64,000 nucleotides of DNA from Siphonodentalium dalli (Eukaryota > Mollusca > Scaphopoda > Gadilida > Siphonodentaliidae). The stretch spans positions 9,081,710-9,145,709 of the forward strand of contig CP136062.1 of NCBI GenBank assembly GCA_032622095.1, in the 5' to 3' direction. The stretch's first letter is position 1; each line of letters starts with the position of its first letter. Below, one piece after another: positions 15,250-25,153 of the stretch. The notes beneath the pieces are model-generated. The model saw nothing but the letters and a program-made list of their open reading frames with translations. It was not told the origin of the DNA and searched no databases. The translations under genes and the position numbers were made by a program.

Positions 15250-15352
15250 GGGAGAGGGTGAGACCATACCGGGGAGGCGATGAGACCATGCCGGTGGTGA
15301 TACCATGTCGGGGTGGTGAGACCAGGCCGAGGATGGTGAGACCAGGCTGACC
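15250..15352 (+). repeat. GC-rich minisatellite, ~22 bp imperfect unit
   Basis: About five imperfect copies of a GGTGAGACCATGCCGG-like motif lie directly after the end of the 1.38 kb array. They are much richer in G and C than the flanks. The reverse-strand open frame across this stretch (15222-15491) is low-complexity and unlikely to be a gene. Confidence 0.7.
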
Positions 15353-15499
15353 GGCGGCGGATGTAAACGTCAGATTTAGCACAAAAAAAAACAAAAAAAC
15401 AAGTCCAGCGGAATAATATTTTTATTGCGTGCTCCAGATGGGAAGAGTGATTCGGACCGGAAATATACCATTTATTAGTTTTTTGTCCCAACCGTTACA

Positions 15500-16800
15500 G
15501 CATGGACAAGAAATGACATATTTTTGGCGCCAATTCCAATGGGCTTATTGATGAGCAAGGTTAATGCAGGAGCGGGTATGCTGGTATCTCACAGTTAGGC
15601 TCCCGAAGTTTGATAGCACTACTATAACAGCAACCTGCCCAACAGCGAGCGAGGTTCGGTGGGTTCAGACTTTTTGCAAATTCCAACAAAAATCAAAGGG
15701 GGGAAATTGTCTAAAAAATGAAACATCGAGCTAAAATGTTTCTGAGTAGTGCATATGATAGATAGTATCCAAGCGCAACTTATTGATGTCTGCTTAATTG
15801 GCGCTAAGGTCGAAGGTTTACTCGTGGCGAGGCTTTATAATGTAAATAAGTTTTGTTAAGTGCTGTATCACTAACCTATTTTTCTCGCCAAATCCGACCG
15901 GGTTAATGAAGGACCGAGCTAATGCAGGAGCAGGTACGTCGATATACTTCTGGTAATATCCGAAAGTTTGACCGCTCTACTATCAAAGCAACCTGACCAA
16001 CGGAGAGCTCGTGTTCAGGTGGGTTCAAATTGGCAAATTCCAACAAAAACCAAAAGTTGAATAATACTTCAAAATATCAAATACGGAGTTACAATTTTGC
16101 TGATGAGCGGGTGTGATAGGGGGTATCAACGCCCAACTCTGGTGCGATTTCTTAAGTTTCAGAGCAAAGGGTTTACTAGTGGCGACGCGATATTACGTAT
16201 TAATGCAGATGAACACAGCCTGCCATATATATATATGGCAAAACTCGAAATTCTCCAATATTCCCGTCAAATTCAAACAGGCTAATGAAGGAGCGAGTGA
16301 AATGCGCTAGCAGGTACATCGGTATACAATAGATACATCCTGGAAGTTTGACTGTCGTGGTTTAAAAGCAATCCGTTTAACAGAGAGCTTGCACCGGTGT
16401 GGGTCGAGGCTTTCGGCAAATTCCGTGAAATGTTCTAACTTTTAAAATAAATGCGCAATGAGTTAATCAGGATTAAGTGCCCGATATTACATGCATTCTC
16501 ATGTTAATAGGAAAATACCACCGGATGACTGTATACACTAGGACATTTATTAAATTAATATAATGCAGGGACAGGTAAGTCGGTATACTGTCATATTGCC
16601 CGCAAATTTTGACCGCTCTGCTATAAAAGCTACCTGCCCATCGGAGAGCTCGGTTAGGGATGGTTCACACGTTTGAAAAATTCCACCGAAACTCAATGGG
16701 GGGGGGGTGTAATCTCGAATCCAGATAATCCAAACTTGACGAGTGGATGTGATGGGTAGTATCTATGTGCAACTTTAGTGCGATTTTCTAAGTTTATGAG
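15500..16800. repeat. Decayed tandem repeat, ~360 bp unit, about four copies
   Basis: The motif AATGCAGGAGC followed by a CGGTATAC-like motif, AAGTTTGACCGCTCTACTAT, GCAACCTGCCCAAC and GGTGGGTTCA recurs near 15561, 15920, 16305 and 16562. The copies are strongly diverged and the last interval is shortened to about 260 bp. No credible gene lies inside. Confidence 0.75.
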
Positions 16801-17298
16801 CGAACGACTATAGAATGTTGCACGGCCGTAGCATTATATTAATGATATATATCTTAAGACTTTCATGGCTTACAGTGGTATGTAGTATTTCGCTTATGTA
16901 GTGTGAGAGTGTTTGTTATAAATTAGCAGCCAGGGTTGTGGCGTATTGCATAATATTAGTATCATTATAACAATCGTAACAAGAGACTAAGGGCAGTAAT
17001 CGCCACGACAGTTTTAACAAATAAATCCGCATATATCATTAATAATATACCAACAAGTCGAAATTCTGAACTTACAATCCATGTCTATGATCTTTTTCTC
17101 ATTCATTTCTTTTAATTATTTAATATATAATTTCCATATAATATAAAGATTGTGTTCATTAAAAATTAAATATTCCATGGAAGTATAAAATTTCTGGCAT
17201 TTCAGAAATTTAAATTCTAGTTTAGTTTTATTTTTTAATTTTGATTTTCAAATTTGCGGCGTGGAATGGGTTTATTGATTTTGCATATTTATGTTTAT
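16801..17298. other. AT-rich spacer without recognised features
   Basis: I see no gene here. A small fragment ending ATGGAAGTATA (near 17177-17188) matches the hairpin arm of the 1.38 kb repeat family, so part of this spacer may be an old terminal piece of that family. Confidence 0.4.
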
Positions 17299-17909
17299 TC
17301 AAGTAACAAGGTTGATCCAGAATAACCAGCGGTTGTGAAATGATTTGTACTGACAGAGAGTATAAAACGCAAGTTTTTCTGAAGCATAATATGTTTTTAA
17401 TTCCTGTTGTATGCCTTCCATTGTTGGAATTTTTCCCATCATTTTTGATCTATAAATATTAAATTTGATTACTATTAATAAGAAGCTAAGAAGATTGTCT
17501 TCTGGAATATCGCGATTATGTCCAAGCAGAATCATAGATGCATTTAAATTTAATCTCGTTGAGGTTTCTCTAAATATTCAGTTTTGTATTTGCTGCCATT
17601 ATATATTTATTATCTCGCATTCCCAAAATATGTGTTTAATTAGTTTCAATTAGTTTCATATTTTTCATTAACGACTTAGTTCCCAGAATTCTAGCATTAA
17701 TACGGTATTGAAACCATCGGTATTTAGTACTTGTGCAACATTTGAAAGGGATTTTCTAAGATTCTTGACCACTCATCATCCCCCATTGTTTCCATCAGTT
17801 CTGATGACCATTTGTCTTTATATATATGTGAAATAGTTTCGTTGTTAGTAAATATACTATATGTATCTTTCGTTTCCATATTAGATATCCTGAATAATTG
17901 AAAAGGCAT
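17299..17909 (-). pseudogene. LINE ORF2 extreme C-terminus (two open relics)
   Basis: The pieces 17909-17724 (KWSSELMETMGDDEWSRI, then ENPF) and 17535-17299 (LLGHN, LSFLLIVIKFNIYRSKM, YYASEKLAFYTL, FHNRWLFW) match the tail of L1-like ORF2 proteins in order but in separate frames. A further stretch between them is disrupted. Confidence 0.75.
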
Positions 17910-17968
17910 AATAGGTCGTGGTAGAGGTTTAAATGGTCCGCTTTCTATGCGTTCATTAAGAAACGTTT

Positions 17969-18538
17969 TTACATGTCTGCATATTCTGCTATTGTTTTCC
18001 CATTCACACTAATATTTGGGTTATCGTTAATTATATTGCTGTAGCACTGCGAAGGGTTTGCGGGAGATATTATGGTGCAAAATTTGGCCCATGATTCTAT
18101 TACTTCTATCCAGAAAGGATCGGAAATATTCTTAATGCAGTTTCTTAGTTGTTTTGGGTTTGATAGATACCATTTGTCAGGTAGATGATGATTATTTGCA
18201 GTAAAAATATTTGCCCAGTTACATATTTTAAAAATAAGTTTCTTTATCCAATATAATTTCATTGAACACATAAAATTCACTATGTCAACCAGTTTACACC
18301 CACCAACTGAGTATGACCCTTGTAGTTGCTTCCTGGAGATTCTGTCCACATTGCTGTTCCAAATAAAGTTATAAAGTTTTGTGGTTAACGATTTAATGAA
18401 TTCACCACTGGGATTAGGAATTGTTTGAAAAAGGAAAGATAATATTGATAAAATCAGTGACTTTATAACAGTAATACGACCAAGAGGAGTTAAGTTCCGT
18501 TTAGACCACAAATTCAGCATATTGTCTATCTTAACCAT
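17969..18538 (-). pseudogene. LINE ORF2 thumb / C-terminal region (relic)
   Basis: One open piece of 189 codons starts with MLNLWSKRNLTPLGRITVIK, the W..R.L...GR....K motif that follows the palm in L1/Tx1 LINEs. It continues with FIWN, GGCKLVDIVNFMCSMKLYW and a tryptophan-rich tail. It sits directly 3' of the YTDD piece but is separated from it by a stop at about 18542. Confidence 0.85.
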
Positions 18539-18544
18539 AGTTGT

Positions 18545-19154
18545 TTAATAATTATTGATAAACATATTGTGTTCCTTCAGACAGAATGTAATGCCTAGTA
18601 ATCTGAAAGAAGTTGGATTCCACTGAAATTTCCATCTATCGCATATGACTTCAGAACAATAATGCTTACTACCAATCCACACCGCAAACGTTTTGTTATA
18701 ATTAATTTTTAAACCTGGAATAGACCAAAAACTTTCTAGCAACTGAAATGTACTGTCAAGAGACAGGGGATCGCCATCTAAAAGCAAGGTTGAGTCATCC
18801 GTGTATTGTGTTATCTTGATTTCCACATCACCAAGTTTGATGCCCTTAATAGTTTTGCACTTCCTTACAGACATACTTAATATTTCTACACATAATAAAA
18901 ATATATACGGAGATATTGGATCCCCTTGGCGACAGCCTCTCTGGATACAAAACACTGGAGATGTTTCCATTAATATTCAAATTTGAATTGATACCATTGC
19001 ATAACGTTTGGATATAGCCTATAAATTTTGGACTGAATTTGAAATTTTTTAGCACACTTGACATCAATGACCAAGAAATTGAATCAAACGCTTTCTCAAA
19101 GTCTATAAGAAGCAAAAGACCTGGAATATTCTTTTCTCTTGTAATATTGATCAC
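18545..19154 (-). pseudogene. LINE ORF2 reverse transcriptase palm (relic, two frames)
   Basis: The first open piece (19154 down to about 18970) has LLLLIDFEKAFDSISW, the catalytic Asp-bearing motif A. The second (18970-18545) has GCRQGDPISPYIFLLCVEIL (motif B) and QYTDDSTLL, a YTDD version of the YADD/FADD catalytic box, followed by the LESFWSIPGLKINYNKT motif. The two pieces overlap in different frames near 18960, which shows a frameshift. Catalytic aspartates are visible in both pieces. Confidence 0.9.
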
Positions 19155-19764
19155 TTCTGAAATTATCTACTATTTTCTCCAATGTACCTCCCGGCCATGA
19201 AACCGTTTTGATATTCGTGTATAACTTGCGGTAAAACTGTCTTTAGACGATTTGCCAACACACCAGATAGAATTTTATAGCTAACATTTAGTAAGGAAAT
19301 TGGTATCTAGTTTGATAAAAATTGTCGAGGTTTATTATCTTTGGTATCAAAGTGACCACTCCATGTTTCCGTGACAACCATAAATTACCGTTGGATAAAC
19401 CCTAATTTAGAGAACGTATCAAGTAGATTCCAATATTTTTTCCAAAACATTTTATAAAATTCAACTGTTAACCCAGATGAGCCTTCTTGTTATTTTTCAT
19501 TGTTTTTTGGTAAGATAAAGTTTCAGAATATGTAATAGGCTGTTCCAATTGACTAGCCGCGTTACTGGAAATATGATTTGAAATCGGGTTTTCATTTACT
19601 GGTTCAATGAAATTTTTAATATCCTGTATTGCTACTACTTCGTTTCTATTTTGGTATAACTGTTCGTAATATTTGCTGGCTTCTAATAATATATCATCTT
19701 GCTTTGAAACTATTTTTCCATCAGATTTTTCTAATTTTTTTATCGCTTTGTTTATGTAATGTCT

Positions 19765-20031
19765 CTATTCTAAGATTAAAAAATATTTATTAGGTTGTTC
19801 GCCTTCACTAAACCATTTCGCTCGCGATCTTACCAACATACCTTCTAATTTGTTTTGACGAATTTCTTCCAATTTGTTCTTACATTGTTTAATGTGCATT
19901 TCTATTTGAGTTGTCATCTCATTTAGTTGTTCATGTTTTTCTATTTCAGCCCTCAACGTTCCTTCTTCTTTGTTTCTATGTTTATTAAGTTTGGCACTGA
20001 ATGAGATTGTAGTTTTTCTTATTTCCATCAA
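19765..20031 (-). pseudogene. LINE ORF2 linker between endonuclease and reverse transcriptase (relic)
   Basis: A lysine- and glutamate-rich coiled-coil-like stretch is followed by GMLVRSRAKWFSEGEQPNKY, the conserved motif just before the reverse transcriptase palm in L1-type ORF2 proteins. The frame closes soon after. The ~600 bp from here to 19154 should hold the first reverse transcriptase motifs but is broken; fragments resembling KLAxxLxxVL and an SGVLANRL-like piece can be followed only across frames. Confidence 0.75.
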
Positions 20032-20282
20032 AAGAGTTTCAAAAAACAGTTGATCACTTATTTCCGAATTATTGTTTTCTCCATTATTTTCAGTTTAAAT
20101 GGCATATTGGTATACAATTTTTACAATAACTATATTTATATCTTTAGTATATTCTGCATTTTTAAGTAGAGAATTGTTACATTTCCAGTAACCCCGGCCG
20201 CGTTTGGTCTCGTTTAAATTTATTTCCAGCCAGGTAATAGAGTGGTCAGTTCGATATCCAGGTTTGATACCTGTTTTGTCAA

Positions 20283-20905
20283 TTAGAGATAAAATATGAT
20301 TCGAAAATAGTCCAGTCTGGCTTGTTTAACAGGTGTCTTTTTTCGCCACGTATAACGTTTAATGTTCTGGTTGAGTAATCTCCAAACGTCGATTAAACTC
20401 CTTTCTTCAATTGTCTTTGAAAGAACTTTGCGTGCATTTCGATTATTTACGTGTAAATAGTTATATGAATCAAGTTCCTGATTGGGCACAATATTAAAAT
20501 CAACACATATAATGTAATTGGCATCTTCTTTCTCTTTAAGGTATGTGTTTAAATCAACATACAAATTTGGAGTATCTGAATTGGGCCCATATACCGTTAT
20601 CAATATAAATTCTGTACCATTAATAATAACTTCTATCGCTAAAAAGTTACCGTTGTTATCTCGTTTCGCATTTTGAACTTTACTTTCAAAATTACTCCTT
20701 AAAAATATGGCCACACCGCGAGATGACGTGTTATAGTTACAAAAATGGCATTCATAACCCCATTCTGATCTAATAAAATTCTCATGTTTTGTATCAAAAT
20801 GAGTATCTTGTAAACATAGTATATCGACATTTTAACTTTTTAAGTACTCAAAAACATCTCTTCGTTTGTGCGATCTCCTAGACCTTGACAGTTCATTGAC
20901 ATACT
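20283..20905 (-). pseudogene. LINE ORF2 endonuclease domain (relic)
   Basis: The open piece 20714-20283 contains VAIFLRSNFE-like, LITVYGPNSDTP, CVDFNIVPNQELD, RYTWRKKTP and KQARLDYF motifs of the AP-endonuclease-like domain that nicks target DNA in LINEs. The usual GDFN core reads VDFN: the Gly is lost but the Asp and Asn remain. The first ~65 codons (20905-20715) are recognisable in other frames (NCQGLGD, then a DTHFDTKHE-like stretch, then EWGYECHF), so at least two frameshifts or stops lie near 20840-20715. Confidence 0.88.
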
Positions 20906-20912
20906 TTTAATT

Positions 20913-21195
20913 GAAATAGTTTTAAACGTTTGACATACGACACTGACCATGAAACTTGGCAATTGTAATTCACAAAGATTAAACAGAACATAGATGGGTT
21001 AAAAGCGAAAGCAGACAGATTGAAAGATAAAGGATAGAATCGAGTATATTATATAATCATACTACCAGTTAATATGATCGGGAATATTTCAAGAAACATA
21101 GAGAACCTTTAATTAGAACATAGAACATAGAGAACCTTAAATTATAATCACACACGTATACAGGCATAAAATAAAAACTACAGTGAGCGCGCATC
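20913..21195. other. Spacer between LINE relic and fold-back element
   Basis: AT-rich sequence containing a short local direct repeat of ACATAGAGAACCTT near 21098 and 21127. Nothing else is recognised. Confidence 0.4.
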
Positions 21196-21201
21196 ACCAA
21201 T

Positions 21202-21765
21202 TTACGGCAGCGTGGAACCACCACGATCGTTTATTTTTTCAGAAATCTTAATCTGTTTAAACATATTAGTAAAGATTAGTAATCTGTTTAAACAGATTAG
21301 TATTCTGTTTAAACATATTAGTAATCTGTTTAAACAGATTACTAATCTGTTTAAACAGAATACTAATCTGTTTAAACAGATTAGTATTCTGTTTAAACAT
21401 ATTAGTAATCTGTTTAAACAGATTACTAATCTGTTTAAACAGAATACTAATCTGTTTAAACAGATTAGTATTCTGTTTAAACATATTAGTAATCTGTTTA
21501 AACAGATTACTAATCTGTTTAAACAGAATACTAATCTGTTTAAACAGATTACTAATCTGTTTAAACAGATTACTTAATGTGTATATACAGATTATTAATC
21601 TGTTTATACAGATTATTAATCTGTATATACAGATTAAGTAATATGATTAAACAGATTAGTATTCTGTTCAAATAGATTACCAATATGTTTAAACAGATTA
21701 GTAATCTGTTTCAACAGATTAAGATTTCTGAAAAATAAACGATCGTGGCGGTTCCACGCTGCCGT
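21202..21765. mobile_element. Fold-back element with ~51 bp terminal inverted repeats and a palindromic 21 bp core array
   Basis: The left arm begins ACGGCAGCGTGGAACC (21204) and the right arm ends GGTTCCACGCTGCCGT (21765). The arms pair over about 51 bp with one mismatch and one indel. The interior (about 21246-21722) is roughly 22 copies of a 21 bp unit centred on AATCTGTTTAAACAGATT, itself a perfect palindrome. ACCAAT stands immediately outside both ends (21196-21201 and 21766-21771), a likely 6 bp target duplication. The 21 bp period keeps long frames open on both strands (NLFKQ repeats), an artefact of the repeat. Confidence 0.88.
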
Positions 21766-21942
21766 ACCAATCAACAAAAGTATCGCACCCGCTCCACCCA
21801 TGACACAATACTTTCGCGAGAGACCGAAAGTCAACGGTTCATTGTAAACAAGAAAACCATAGTCAGAAATGGTAACGCCACCAAGATCATATTATTAGCC
21901 ATAAATATAAATTATAATATAGTTATAATATAAAATATTATT

Positions 21943-21976
21943 CATTAGTTAGCGCTAATATAGGCGCTAACTAATG
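21943..21976. repeat. Perfect 13 bp hairpin, 8 nt loop
   Basis: Arms CATTAGTTAGCGC and GCGCTAACTAATG flank a TAATATAG loop. It is an isolated structure in AT-rich DNA with no gene nearby. Function unknown. Confidence 0.7.
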
Positions 21977-22162
21977 ACTTGTTAAATACCATCAAATAAA
22001 TATTCATCTTATTCACAACTTTAAGGAGTCCTTCTGGCACCCGAGAATATTTATCGCCGTTTGGTTTGCACCAAGTGAACTCGGCGCATATATAATTGAT
22101 AGAACTGACCTTTATTATGATGATCGTGTCGTTATTTGTTTAAGATACGTATCAATTGACAT

Positions 22163-22247
22163 ATTGAAACTATAGATATATTACTGTAGTTTATAGGCAG
22201 TAATAATATATAAACTACAGTAATATATCTACTAGTATAGTTTCAAT
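22163..22247. repeat. Imperfect long inverted repeat (~33 bp arms)
   Basis: ATTGAAACTATAGATATATT...GTAGTTTATA on the left pairs with TATAAACTAC...AGTTTCAAT on the right. A 5 bp extra ACTAG lies in the right arm and a short GC-poor loop between the arms. It may be a miniature element or a leftover terminus. Confidence 0.7.
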
Positions 22248-22261
22248 TTTACGACAATAAT

Positions 22262-22425
22262 GCTTTAGGCCCACCGATCCTATGTGCGACATTTCTGCTC
22301 CCCAAAATTCAAAATCCAAGGGTCGTATTACTTAAAAATTGGTGACGTCACAAAATCAGATATAGCCTATATACGACCCAAAGCGTCTTTGGTTCGTTAC
22401 TATACATGCATTGATCTTTGGAGCG
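22262..22425 (+). repeat. Dispersed repeat, copy A (partner at 61608-61757)
   Basis: Shares with 61608-61757 an ordered series of blocks: TTTAGGCCCAC/TTAAGCCCAC, GTGCGACA, AAAATTCAAAA, GTCGTATTA, ACGTCACAAAATCAGATATAG or its near copy, and TATATACGACCCAAAGCGTC. The pair is clearly homologous at about 75-80% by eye. Confidence 0.8.
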
Positions 22426-22504
22426 GACGGAAACACTGTATACGTTTATGATTGTGCAATAGAAGATCTTTATTTCATAAACGAAAAATATTTCCAGTAT
22501 TTAG

Positions 22505-24262
22505 GATGTTACATTGATATAGTGTGACTATATGTACCAACGACACTGTCATTCTGTCAGATTCAGAGGAAAATATTAATCGCGCACTTTTAGCGTTCGC
22601 TGATTATGCTGAAGTTTGGAAACTTGAGGCGAACATTAATAAGACCAAATCAATCGTCGTCACGAACAAGTTACCAAGAAATGTTCTTATTTTCACATAC
22701 AGAGGGCAGAACATACAACTATAAAAGAACTCAGATACTTGGGATTCATTTTTTTTCTATAATGGGGGATTCTGTCAGTCTATAAAAAGACATCCGATAT
22801 CAAAAGAAATAAAATATAGAGCACTATTGTATTGGTCAAAGCTATAGTGAGCCATGCACGGTGGGTCAGAACTAGCAAAGAACATATTTCTTTTATTGAG
22901 GTATGCACATGAAGGCGATATTTTATTGCAAGACAAGATAAAATGGATTAGCTTTGTGGAAGGGATTCTTCACGAAGTGAACATGGAAAACATTTAGTCA
23001 AGCCAGTCATCTCTAAGCAATGCTATAAGCAAAACAGCACTAAGATACATAAAAATCAATTGATTGAAAATTATGAACATGATCATTTCGAGAGTCTGTA
23101 GTCTTTCTCATCTACCAGAGCACATACCATACATGTATATTCTACAGTAAAAAGGATTCCATTATACAATGAATCGATATTTAGTATATTTGCAAGTCCT
23201 GTTATCTAAATTCTTACTGAAAATACGAATAAGGTCAATAAATCGCCACGAAATTTATCCGGCCACTGTAAACTCACAACAGAGTCAACTGCAACACAAC
23301 TTAAGAGGAATCAGAATGTATATAATTTATGTCTAAGGACAACCATCTCTGATATTGTATATATCTTTTCTATCTACGCTCATAATTATATCTCAATATC
23401 ATGTAACATTTGATAAGAGAATAAAGCATTATGGAACATCCAACCATAAATTGCCAGTTGAAAAGAATAGATGGACAAAAGGAAAAGATAATAATTATTT
23501 AAACTGTGTTTTGTGCAGCGATAGCCCATGTGATGAGTACCATTGTTTTTTTTATTGTTTATTAGCAAAGCCAACAGTTAAGTTGGAACATGCAATAACA
23601 TATATACATACTATACACAATGCCGCCATAACATATACGTCATAACAATACAAATACATACACACAAAATTATATTGTAATCCATGATGCAATTTACATT
23701 AATGTGGTATCCTTTTTAAAGATAGTTTTATAAATATGCTAACTTTTTTAAGAAGGCTCAAATATTCAATTGAGAGCAAACGATGAAATTTATTTCTGTT
23801 AGGGTTCTCCCAGTAATATTTGGGAATTGTTGATAATATGCCACGAGCTTAAAGATTTACACGAATTATATATTCCAGAATTATTATTGGGATAATCCGA
23901 TCCGCATTAAATTCCATTGACTATTTTCTCTTTAAAACATCAGCGTTCTGAAAATACTGAGTATATTTATTAAATTATCAGTGAAAAAGATTACATAAAA
24001 AGATTACATATATAGATGAAAACGTATATTGATATCTATAGAATGCGACACATCCCTAAATTTGAAATTGCATAATTAATTATACAAGGTATTTGTTAAT
24101 TGATTGTACTTGTTGTGTCTTAGTTACAATATTACAATATTACGGTGAATTTGTTAGGGAAATGTTAATTGATAATTGTTAACGTATAAATTGTTTGTAT
24201 ATATGTATATATGATGGCTATGTTCCAGCTTAAATGTTGGCTTTGCAAATAAACAATCAGAC
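22505..24262 (+). mobile_element. Second non-LTR retrotransposon relic (reverse transcriptase C-terminal half and 3' end)
   Basis: The segment starts inside the reverse transcriptase palm. DTVILSDSEENINRALLAFA follows what would be the YADD box (now frameshifted, reading TICTN), then WKLEANINKTKSIV and, after a frameshift, LRYLGFIF. Around 22940-23070 lies WISFVEGILHEVNMENI and related sequence. The piece at 23355-23645 has LPVEKNRWTKG and CVLCSDSPCDEYHCFFYC, the CCHC-like tail of CR1/Jockey-type LINE ORF2. The 3' end is near 24262 with AATAAACAATCAGACAATCA. Many frameshifts make this a dead, 5'-truncated copy. The clade is uncertain. Confidence 0.8.
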
Positions 24263-24309
24263 AATCAGTATGAGTCAGGCTTTTCAAGCACGTGACAAAG
24301 TCAGTGATA

Positions 24310-24647
24310 TAATAGAGACCTTTCGCAAAATCACGTGAGACGGCATAAATTATGCCCCACTATATTCAGTTACACATATATTTTATGGAAAAAGTAATGT
24401 GTGTCTCATTCAGATCCCATGTTCTAGCTTATCCGTGTGTAATACACCACACGGATGTTAGAGCGTCTCCATGCATGCAAGCCCGGTGTGACATCCTTGA
24501 CACGTCTGCACATAATTAAACTGAGTGGGGTATATTTCGTCACACATAAGAACCGCCGTGCGTAAATATCGAATTTTTGGCCGTATACTGGCAGTATATT
24601 GTCCCTATCCGTAATCGTAATAATGAGTTTGTGAAAGGTCTCTATTA
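24310..24647. mobile_element. Miniature inverted-repeat element, TA-flanked
   Basis: The terminal inverted repeat ATAGAGACCTTTCGCAAA (from 24312) pairs with the right terminus ending at 24645 with one mismatch. TA lies at both outer edges (24310-24311 and 24646-24647). The size is ~335 bp with no coding capacity. An internal hairpin around CCGTGTG...CACACGG (near 24431-24455) is also present. TA duplication is typical of Tc1/mariner-type non-autonomous elements; the family assignment is inference. Confidence 0.7.
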
Positions 24648-24666
24648 GTAGTAATAACATGTCATT

Positions 24667-25025
24667 TTAACCCTTTACCCAACAAAACGGCCAAAAACGC
24701 CCAAATAAAGCTTCAACAGCCTAAAATATCTTCGGTCTGTCTCAATAACACCATACAAATATGGATATCATTGGAACCGGTTCATTGACCACATTGTGAT
24801 GGTTACAGTTATGCCCTGTGCCAATGCATTCTCTTATATATGCGAGTCGACCATAGGTCGCCTTGCATATATAAGAGAATGCATTGGCCATTTTTTCTTA
24901 CATTTTTATCATTTTTAATATGTTAAGCCAATGCATTCTCTTATATATGCGAGGCGACCTATGGTCGACTCGCATATATAAGAGAATGCATTGGCACAGG
25001 GCCGTTCTGTTGGGTAAAGGGTTAA
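24667..25025. mobile_element. TTAA-flanked fold-back element with two nested hairpins, copy A
   Basis: TTAA flanks CCCTTTACCCAACA at the left (24671) and TGTTGGGTAAAGGG at the right. Two long palindromes built on CCAATGCATTCTCTTATATA and its complement lie at about 24817-24888 and 24925-24995. Each is nearly perfect, and the second is the reverse complement of the first, so the whole unit is symmetrical. The sister copy is at 35235-35633. A TTAA target is characteristic of piggyBac- and Kolobok-type transposition; no transposase is present. Confidence 0.85.
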
Positions 25026-25153
25026 CGGCCCACTCGGAATGATTACAGCCCTCGACTGCTTCAAAAAGTCTCGACTGCGTCTCCGGTCGCCTAAAATAAC
25101 ACCATCCCTTTCACGAGGAAGACTCATGTATGTTTATCAACTTTTAAATGAGT

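Larger units (their letters stand above)
17299..20912 (-). mobile_element. Degenerate L1/Tx1-like non-LTR retrotransposon (LINE), 5'-truncated
   Basis: Read on the minus strand, the segment carries in the right order an AP-type endonuclease, a linker with the RSRAKW..EGE signature, a reverse transcriptase and the long C-terminal region typical of L1/Tx1-group LINEs. The pieces lie in different frames with internal stops, so the copy is dead. Homology begins with a typical endonuclease start (SMNCQGLGD) near 20895. No ORF1 was found upstream, consistent with 5' truncation. The 3' end is placed near 17299, where the last C-terminal homology (EKLAFYTLCQYKSFHNRW) ends; no poly-A tail or target duplication was identified. 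The clade assignment is inferred from motifs and not from a tree. Confidence 0.9.

Noticed and set aside
21212-21577. A 121-codon frame of repeated NLFKQ-type peptide
   Set aside because: Produced by the 21 bp palindromic unit, whose length is a multiple of three; the opposite strand gives the same peptide.
21956-21963. Hairpin loop as a rolling-circle replication origin
   Set aside because: The loop TAATATAG does not match the nonanucleotide of circular single-stranded DNA replicons and no Rep-like frame is nearby.
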